Below are positions 59,547-64,000 of a DNA stretch of 64,000 bases, in pieces (position 1 is the stretch's first letter; each line of letters starts with the position of its first letter). The notes below the pieces were generated by a model that did no database searches, had not been told where the DNA came from, and saw only the letters and a program-made list of their open reading frames with translations. The position numbers and the translations under genes are program-made. Source of the stretch: Microlunatus capsulatus (GTDB taxonomy: Bacteria > Actinomycetota > Actinomycetes > Propionibacteriales > Propionibacteriaceae); contig NZ_JAGIOB010000001.1 of assembly GCF_017876495.1 (NCBI RefSeq), forward strand, positions 1,736,001-1,800,000. Direction: 5' to 3'.

Positions 59547-60356
59547 CTACTGGGCGACGGCGTAGTCGATCCCGGCGCCCGCCCAGGCCGCGAGGATCGC
59601 GGGGTCCGCTCCGGCGTCGGTGATGATCAGGTCCAGCTCGGTCAGCGAGGCGATCTTGAGCAGCGCGAGGCGGCCGAGCTTGGTGTGGTCGACGAGCAGG
59701 TACTTCTTCGTGGCGGAGTTGAGCATCTCGCGCTTGAGCGCGACGATCTGCTCCTCCTGGTGGAACATGTCGGTGGCCGAGACCGCCGAGGTGGACATGA
59801 ACACGGCGTCGACGTGGATGCCGCGCACCTGCTCGTTGGTCTGCACCCCGACGAAGGAGTCGTGGGCCACGTCGTAGCGGCCGCCGATCCCGATCCCGAT
59901 CACGGTGAGGTTGTGGTCGTGGGTCAGCTCGCTGAGCTGGCGCAGGCCGGCGACGAACGTCGTCGCCACGTGCAGCGGGGCCCGGTCGGGCAGCCCCTCG
60001 ACCATCTTGAGCGTGGTGGTGCTGTCGTCGAGCAGGATCGACATCCCGGGGTGCACGTGCTCCAGCGCCGTCTCGGCGATCGCGGTCTTCTCCGACGTCA
60101 TGGTGGCCAGCCGGTAGGACATCTGGGACTCGAAGATCCCCGACGGCTGGGCGGTCACGCCGCCGTGGAACTTGCGCACCACCCCGCGGCGCTCGAGCTC
60201 GTCGAGGTCGCGGTGGATGGTGACGATGCTGACCCCGAAGCGGGTGGCCAGGTCCTGCGCCGTGGCCGAGCCGGAGTCCAGCACCACCTCGGTGATGAGC
60301 CTCTTGCGCGTCTCGGTCTTCCGCTCGCGGGGGGAGCCCGCCTCAGCTGCCGTCAT
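59547..60356 (-). CDS. DeoR/GlpR-family transcriptional regulator
   Basis: A 269-aa regulator. N-terminal DeoR helix-turn-helix (RLITEVVLDSGSATAQDLATRFGVSIVTIHRDLDELERRGVVRKFHGGV) and C-terminal ISOCOT sugar-phosphate-sensing domain (ILLDDSTTTLKMVEGL; VFMSTSAVSATDMFHQEEQIVALKREML; KYLLVDHTKLGR). The HxD in DVAHDSF and the sensor loop are intact. It sits between the transporter and the kinase, 27 bp from the latter. Effector is likely a phosphorylated ketose of the cassette. Confidence 0.93.
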   Translation of the reverse strand: MTAAEAGSPRERKTETRKRLITEVVLDSGSATAQDLATRFGVSIVTIHRDLDELERRGVVRKFHGGVTAQPSGIFESQMSYRLATMTSEKTAIAETALEHVHPGMSILLDDSTTTLKMVEGLPDRAPLHVATTFVAGLRQLSELTHDHNLTVIGIGIGGRYDVAHDSFVGVQTNEQVRGIHVDAVFMSTSAVSATDMFHQEEQIVALKREMLNSATKKYLLVDHTKLGRLALLKIASLTELDLIITDAGADPAILAAWAGAGIDYAVAQ

Positions 60357-60414
60357 GGCTGGCCGTTCCTCCTCGAAGGGTGTCGCGGTCCGGGCTCGCG
60401 CGGGGGCCGCCGGG

Positions 60415-60442
60415 CCGGGCCCGGGGTCGCCCCCGGGCCCGG
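60415..60442 (-). terminator. Terminator after the CUT2 binding-protein gene
   Basis: CCGGGCCCGGGG (60415-60426) and CCCCGGGCCCGG (60431-60442), a perfect 12-bp stem with a tetraloop, 45 nt beyond the stop codon. It would partly uncouple the transporter from the regulator and kinase genes. Confidence 0.8.
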
Positions 60443-60447
60443 TGCCA

Positions 60448-60476
60448 CGACGCGTCGCGTGGATCATAACGACGCG
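60448..60476 (-). promoter_or_regulatory. Candidate promoter/operator of the deoR gene
   Basis: TATGAT on the minus strand (60463-60468) is a good -10, with GTGACC 16 nt upstream as a weak -35. The palindrome CGACGCGTCG (60448-60457) and a second CGACGCG copy (60470-60476) flank it and may be DeoR-type operator sites. Confidence 0.4.
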
Positions 60477-60486
60477 CCGTCGCGGG

Positions 60487-61488
60487 TCACTCGCTGAGGA
60501 CGAAGTTGTCCAGCTTGTCGGCGTTGTCCTTGGTGATGAGGACGCAGTCGATGGCCTGCTTCTCCTCGGGCACACCGGTCTCGCCGCCGGTGAGCACGCC
60601 GTTCAGCTGCTCGACGGCCTTCGTGGTGCCCTCGACGATCGGCTGCAGCACGGTGGCGACCATCTCGCCGTCCTTGACCGCGTCGGCCGCGTCCTGGTTG
60701 CCGTCGAAGCCGAGGACCTTGACCTGGTCGAGCTTCTTGGCCTCCTTGAGCGCGTTGATCGCGCCGAGGGCCATCTCGTCGTTGCCCGCGATGACGCCGT
60801 CGATGTCCGGGTTCTTGGACAGCAGCGACTCCATCTTCTCCTGGCCCTCCTGGCGGTCCCAGTTGGCGATCTCCTCGCCGACCTTCTTGAGGTCGGGGTA
60901 CTGGGAGATGACCGACTTGTAGCCGTCGGAGCGGACCTGGGCGTTGTTGTCGCTCGGCTTGCCGAGGAGCTCGACGTAGGTGCCCTTGTAGTCCATGGCC
61001 TCCGACCACGCCTCGGCGCCGGCGACGGCACCCTGGGCGTTGTTGGAGACGATCTGGGCCTTGGCCAGGCCGGTCTTGCTGATCTCGGCGTTCACCAGGA
61101 CGACCGGGATCTGCGCGTCGACGAGCTTCTGCACGGCGGCGACGCTCTCGTCGGCGCCGGCCGGGTCGAGGACGACGCCCTTGACCTTGTCGTTGATCGC
61201 GGTCTCGATGAGGCTGTTCTGGGTCTCCGGGTCGTTCTTGTGCGCGGAGGTGGTCGTCTCGTAGCCCAGCTTCTCGGCCTCGGCGACGGCCGTGTCGGTC
61301 TCGGCCTTCCAGTACGGGTTGGACGGGTCGACGGTGATGACCGCGATCGTCCCGCCGGCGGCGGCCGCGGACGAGGAGGCGCCGGAAGCAGCGGGCTCGG
61401 CGGCGTCGCCACCGCCGCCACCGCAGGCGGCGAGGCTGAGCAGGACCGCGCTGGCGAGCGCGGTGCGGAGGACCAGGCGAGGTCGCAT
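60487..61488 (-). CDS. Sugar ABC transporter substrate-binding lipoprotein (CUT2, RbsB-like)
   Basis: A 333-aa type I periplasmic-binding protein. Lipobox LAAC with Cys22 followed by Gly-rich and Ser/Ala linker. Mature: TIAVITVDPSNPYWKAETDTAVAEAEKLGYE, VVLDPAGADESVAAVQKL, IDGVIAGNDEMALGAINALKEA and VLGFDGNQDAADAVKDGEMVATVLQ, all RbsB-family. The gene lies downstream of its permease, separated by 183 bp with a strong hairpin. Likely ligand: a pentitol, tetritol or similar polyol, from context only. Confidence 0.94.
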   Translation of the reverse strand: MRPRLVLRTALASAVLLSLAACGGGGGDAAEPAASGASSSAAAAGGTIAVITVDPSNPYWKAETDTAVAEAEKLGYETTTSAHKNDPETQNSLIETAINDKVKGVVLDPAGADESVAAVQKLVDAQIPVVLVNAEISKTGLAKAQIVSNNAQGAVAGAEAWSEAMDYKGTYVELLGKPSDNNAQVRSDGYKSVISQYPDLKKVGEEIANWDRQEGQEKMESLLSKNPDIDGVIAGNDEMALGAINALKEAKKLDQVKVLGFDGNQDAADAVKDGEMVATVLQPIVEGTTKAVEQLNGVLTGGETGVPEEKQAIDCVLITKDNADKLDNFVLSE

Positions 61489-61535
61489 GGGTGTTCCTTT
61501 CAGGGTGGGGCACGGCGGTGTGGACGGGCCCTGGA

Positions 61536-61561
61536 CCCGTCCGGGGAGACCCCCGGACGGG
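61536..61561 (-). terminator. Intercistronic hairpin between permease and binding-protein genes
   Basis: CCCGTCCGGGG (61536-61546) and CCCCGGACGGG (61551-61561), perfect 11-bp stem with AGAC loop. In such transporters this kind of element tunes relative subunit levels; full termination would require a separate promoter for the binding protein. Confidence 0.6.
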
Positions 61562-61645
61562 GTGGTGCGGGACGTGCGCGGGGCCGGGCGACCCGGCGGG
61601 GCCGGGTCGGGCAGGTCGTGGTGTGCGGTCGGGCTGAGTGGGTCA

Positions 61646-61675
61646 GGCGGCGGAGATCAGGGCGGTGGAGATCAG
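61646..61675 (-). repeat. Tandem 15-bp duplication over the permease stop codon
   Basis: GGCGGCGGAGATCAG (61646-61660) and GGCGGTGGAGATCAG (61661-61675), one mismatch. The second copy includes the permease stop, so an in-frame second stop follows 15 nt later. Confidence 0.7.
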
Positions 61676-62811
61676 GCCGGGGTGGCCGCGGGGGGCGTCG
61701 CGCCCCGGTTGGCCGCCCGGGCGTTGGCGACGGCGCGGCGGGCGCTGCGCCGGCGCTGGATGATCTGCTGGATCTGGTCGACGGCGACCGCGAGGATGAT
61801 CACCGCGCCGGTGATGACCTGCTGCCAGAACGGGGAGACGCCGACGATGACGAGGCCGTTGGCCAGGAAGCCGATGACGAAGGCGCCGATGATCGTGCCG
61901 CGCACGGTGCCGCGGCCGCCGGAGAGCGCCGCGCCGCCGATGACCACCGCGGCGATGGCGTTCAGCTCGTAGAACTGGCCGAGGTCGGCCGTCGAGGAGC
62001 TGATGTTGGCCATCTGCAGGATGCCCACCACGCCGGCGCAGAAGCCGGAGATCACGTAGATCCGGGTCTGCACGCGCTTGACCGGGACGCCGGACAGCTG
62101 GGCCGCGCGCTCGTTGCTGCCCGTGGCGTACAGCCAGCGGCCGAACGGCGTCCGGGTGAGCAGCAGGGAGAAGACGACGGCCAGGATGATCATGACCCAG
62201 GCCGAGATCGGCAGCCCCAGCGGCCGGCTCGCGAAGACCTCGAAGAAGCCGGTGTTGCCCAGGTAGGGCTGGCCGCTGAGCTCGTTGGTGATGTTCTGGC
62301 CGTTGAGCAGCACCTGGGTGAGGCCGCGGGCCACGTAGAGCATGCCGAGGGTGACGATGAACGGCGCCAGGTTGAGCTTGGCGATCAGCAACCCGTTCAC
62401 GTACCCCACGAGCATGCCGACCGCGACCGAGAGGACGACGATCACCCACACCTGCGGGAACATGATCGCCTGGGTGAGCGGCAGGTCGAGGCCGCGGAAC
62501 AGGTTGCCCGCCACGGCCGCGGTGAGCCCCACCGTGGAGCCGACGGAGAGGTCGATCCCGCCGTTGAGGATCACCATCAGCATGCCGAGCGCGACGATGG
62601 CGTTGAAGGCCACCTGCTTGGTGATCGTGGTCAGGTTGCCCGTGGTCAGGTAGTTGTCGCTCATGATCGCGAAGATCGCGACGATGATCACCAGGGCGAT
62701 GAGGGCGCGGCCCTCGATCAGCACGGCGTTCAGGTTGAAGGAGCGGGCCGGCGTGGCGCCGCCCGAGGGGCCGGCCCCCGCGGGCGCCGGGGCGGCGGTC
62801 GTGGTGCTCAT
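61672..62811 (-). CDS. Sugar ABC transporter permease (CUT2, RbsC-like)
   Basis: A 379-aa permease of the BPD_transp_2 family with about ten helices. Landmarks: NGGIDLSVGSTVGLTAAVAGNL (substrate-pathway motif), GMLYVARGLTQVLLNGQNI, GRWLYATGSNERAAQLSGVPV and AVVIGGAALSGGRGTVRGTIIGAFVIG (ATPase docking). ATG 62811 shares one base with the ATPase stop (TGATG). The basic C-terminal tail ends in a Pro/Ala stretch. Confidence 0.95.
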   Translation of the reverse strand: MSTTTAAPAPAGAGPSGGATPARSFNLNAVLIEGRALIALVIIVAIFAIMSDNYLTTGNLTTITKQVAFNAIVALGMLMVILNGGIDLSVGSTVGLTAAVAGNLFRGLDLPLTQAIMFPQVWVIVVLSVAVGMLVGYVNGLLIAKLNLAPFIVTLGMLYVARGLTQVLLNGQNITNELSGQPYLGNTGFFEVFASRPLGLPISAWVMIILAVVFSLLLTRTPFGRWLYATGSNERAAQLSGVPVKRVQTRIYVISGFCAGVVGILQMANISSSTADLGQFYELNAIAAVVIGGAALSGGRGTVRGTIIGAFVIGFLANGLVIVGVSPFWQQVITGAVIILAVAVDQIQQIIQRRRSARRAVANARAANRGATPPAATPA

Positions 62812-64000
62812 CAGTGGGCTCCGTTCGGCTCGTGCGGGAAGTCGGTGTCGTGCTCGCCGGACGCGGCCATGATGTCGTCGCGGGTGCAGGTGCGCGGGTC
62901 GAGCTCGCGCACGATCCGGCCCTTGCTCATCACCAGGACGCGGTGCGACGCGGTGAGCGCCTCGCCCACCTCGGAGGTGACGTAGAGGACGCCCAGCCCG
63001 CGGGCGGCCTCGCGGAAGAGGAGGGAGAAGATCTCGCCCTTGGCGCCGACGTCGATGCCGCGGGTGGGCTCGTCGAGCAGCAGCACCTTCGGGTCGGTCA
63101 GCAGCATCTTGCCGATGACGACCTTCTGCTGGTTGCCGCCCGAGAGCGAGGTGATCAGCGCGCCCGGCCCGGCGGTCTTGACCCGCACGTCGGAGATCTC
63201 GCGCTCGACGTTGGCCCGCTCGGCCCGGCGGCCGATGAAGAAGCTCTTCACCGTCGAGAGCAGGCTGGGCAGCGACATGTTGGCGCCGACGCTGAGCATC
63301 TGCACCAGGCCGTCGCGCTGCCGGTCCTCCGGCACCAGGCCGAGGCCCCGCTCGATCCGCTCGGCGATGTCGAGCCCGGCGAGGTCGGTGCCGCCCAGCA
63401 GCACGCGGCCCCCGGACAGCGGGTCGCGGCCGGCCAGGGCCTCCATCAGCTCCGTGCGGCCGGCGCCCATCAGCCCGTAGAGGCAGACGATCTCGCCCTC
63501 GCGCACGTCGAGCGACAGGTTGTTGACCGCCACCCGGCCCGTGTCGAGCTCGGCCACCGTGACGTCCTGGATCGACAGCGCCACGTCGCCGAACTCGCGC
63601 GGGGCGTCGCGGAAGTCGTAGTCGGCCTCGCGGCCCACCATCTGCCGGACCACCCAGCTGAGGTCGATGTCCGCCGCCGGGGCGGTCGCCACCAGGTCGC
63701 CGTCGCGGAAGACCACCGCGTGGTCGGCGATCTCGATGGCCTCCTCGAGGTGGTGGCTGATGTAGACGATGGCCACGCCGTTGGCCGTCAGGTCGCGGAT
63801 CACCTTGAACAGCACCTCGACCTCGCTGGCGCTGAGCGCGGAGGTGGGCTCGTCCATGATGAGGATGCGGGTGTCGGCGGCCAGCGCCCGGGCGATCTCG
63901 ATGATCTGCTGCTGCCCGACGCGGAGGTCCTGGACCAGCGTCGAGGCCTTGATCGGCTCCTCGAGCCGGCGCATCAGCTCCTCGGTGATCTGCTTCTCGC
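62811..64000 (-). CDS. Sugar ABC transporter ATP-binding protein (CUT2, RbsA-like), 5' end beyond the window
   Basis: About 396 codons of the C-terminal part of a double-domain ATPase. The end of the first ATPase module is seen (LVQDLRVGQQQIIEIARALAADTRILIMDEPTSALS), then the second with its degenerate Walker A region LYGLMGAGRTELMEALAGRDPLSGG, LVPEDRQRDGL, signature LSGGNQQKVVIGKML and LLLDEPTRGIDVGAKGEI. The frame remains open through base 64000 (REKQITEELMRRLEEPIKAS), so an internal ATG at 63974 is not the start. Couples to the permease by a 1-nt overlap. Confidence 0.95.
   Translation of the reverse strand, partial: EKQITEELMRRLEEPIKASTLVQDLRVGQQQIIEIARALAADTRILIMDEPTSALSASEVEVLFKVIRDLTANGVAIVYISHHLEEAIEIADHAVVFRDGDLVATAPAADIDLSWVVRQMVGREADYDFRDAPREFGDVALSIQDVTVAELDTGRVAVNNLSLDVREGEIVCLYGLMGAGRTELMEALAGRDPLSGGRVLLGGTDLAGLDIAERIERGLGLVPEDRQRDGLVQMLSVGANMSLPSLLSTVKSFFIGRRAERANVEREISDVRVKTAGPGALITSLSGGNQQKVVIGKMLLTDPKVLLLDEPTRGIDVGAKGEIFSLLFREAARGLGVLYVTSEVGEALTASHRVLVMSKGRIVRELDPRTCTRDDIMAASGEHDTDFPHEPNGAH

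Noticed and set aside
57186-60497. A plus-strand open frame of over 1100 codons
   Set aside because: It lies antisense to rpiB, the DhaK-DhaL kinase and deoR, has a repetitive Gly/Ala/Arg/Asp/Val composition without any domain, and is a frame left open by high GC bias.
63974-64000. Internal ATG at 63974 as the start of the CUT2 ATPase
   Set aside because: The frame continues upstream with family-typical sequence to the window edge and the first Walker A module is missing, so the true start lies outside.

Overview
The window is uniformly very GC-rich DNA packed with short-gap and overlapping genes, GTG starts, a menaquinone (men) cluster, a SigK/RskA pair, Tat and lipobox exports, and TANNNT -10 boxes that sit 6-7 nt before start codons. 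This is the signature of a high-GC actinomycete. The mix (men genes, Cds1, Gnd with a glycerophosphotransferase, rhamnose and tetritol-type sugar cassettes) is most reminiscent of Propionibacteriales such as Microlunatus, Friedmanniella or Nocardioides; that placement is an inference from gene content. No rRNA, tRNA, insertion sequence, prophage or CRISPR array was seen.

Layout. 1-2450: edge fragment, then an ABC exporter pair (DUF6297-type permease and ATPase). 2531-4832: fasciclin lipoprotein, sigK, rskA and terminator, a compact envelope-stress unit. 4886-12318: menG, a RecB-like nuclease, menD, menC, menE, menA; menB and menF are absent here. 12329-15863: Cds1-type cysteine desulfhydrase, DUF1905 protein, GT2, CDP-alcohol phosphotransferase, small PLDc_N protein. 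15895-18605: glycerophosphotransferase and gnd. 18739-20634: TrmB/LuxR-type regulator, an unannotated 52-aa secreted peptide gene, and an AT-richer regulatory region with a perfect palindrome. 20635-31499: M4 protease carrying an emfourin-like tail, stress proteins, Ogt with an ECF sigma factor, two CNNM/CorC proteins, two SDRs, phospholipase D, ArsR-SRPBCC. 31570-34635: tctABC. 34846-40866: secreted protein, YoaK, aldo/keto reductase, mmuM, PhoX, a 26-aa membrane peptide.

40877-55941 forms a metabolic block: lutABC (lactate to pyruvate), a CUT1 transporter (binding protein and two permeases, no ATPase), GH78 alpha-L-rhamnosidase, rhamnose isomerase, a bifunctional aldolase/dehydrogenase, rhamnulokinase and a LacI regulator. 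Four TGAAACG operators lie at or near three sigma70-type promoters. The route runs from rhamnosides to DHAP plus lactaldehyde, lactate and pyruvate.

56038-57187 holds an ABM monooxygenase and two unknown genes. 57294-64000, on the minus strand, is a second sugar cassette: an RbsABC-like (CUT2) transporter, a DeoR regulator, a fused DhaK-DhaL kinase and an RpiB-family isomerase. It resembles erythritol/threitol utilisation sets, with any polyol dehydrogenase lying beyond the right edge.

The most interesting candidates are the regulator-peptide-palindrome module (18739-20293), the protease fused to its inhibitor family (20635-22047), and the leaderless mini-ORFs placed directly before the CDP-alcohol phosphotransferase and phospholipase D genes.
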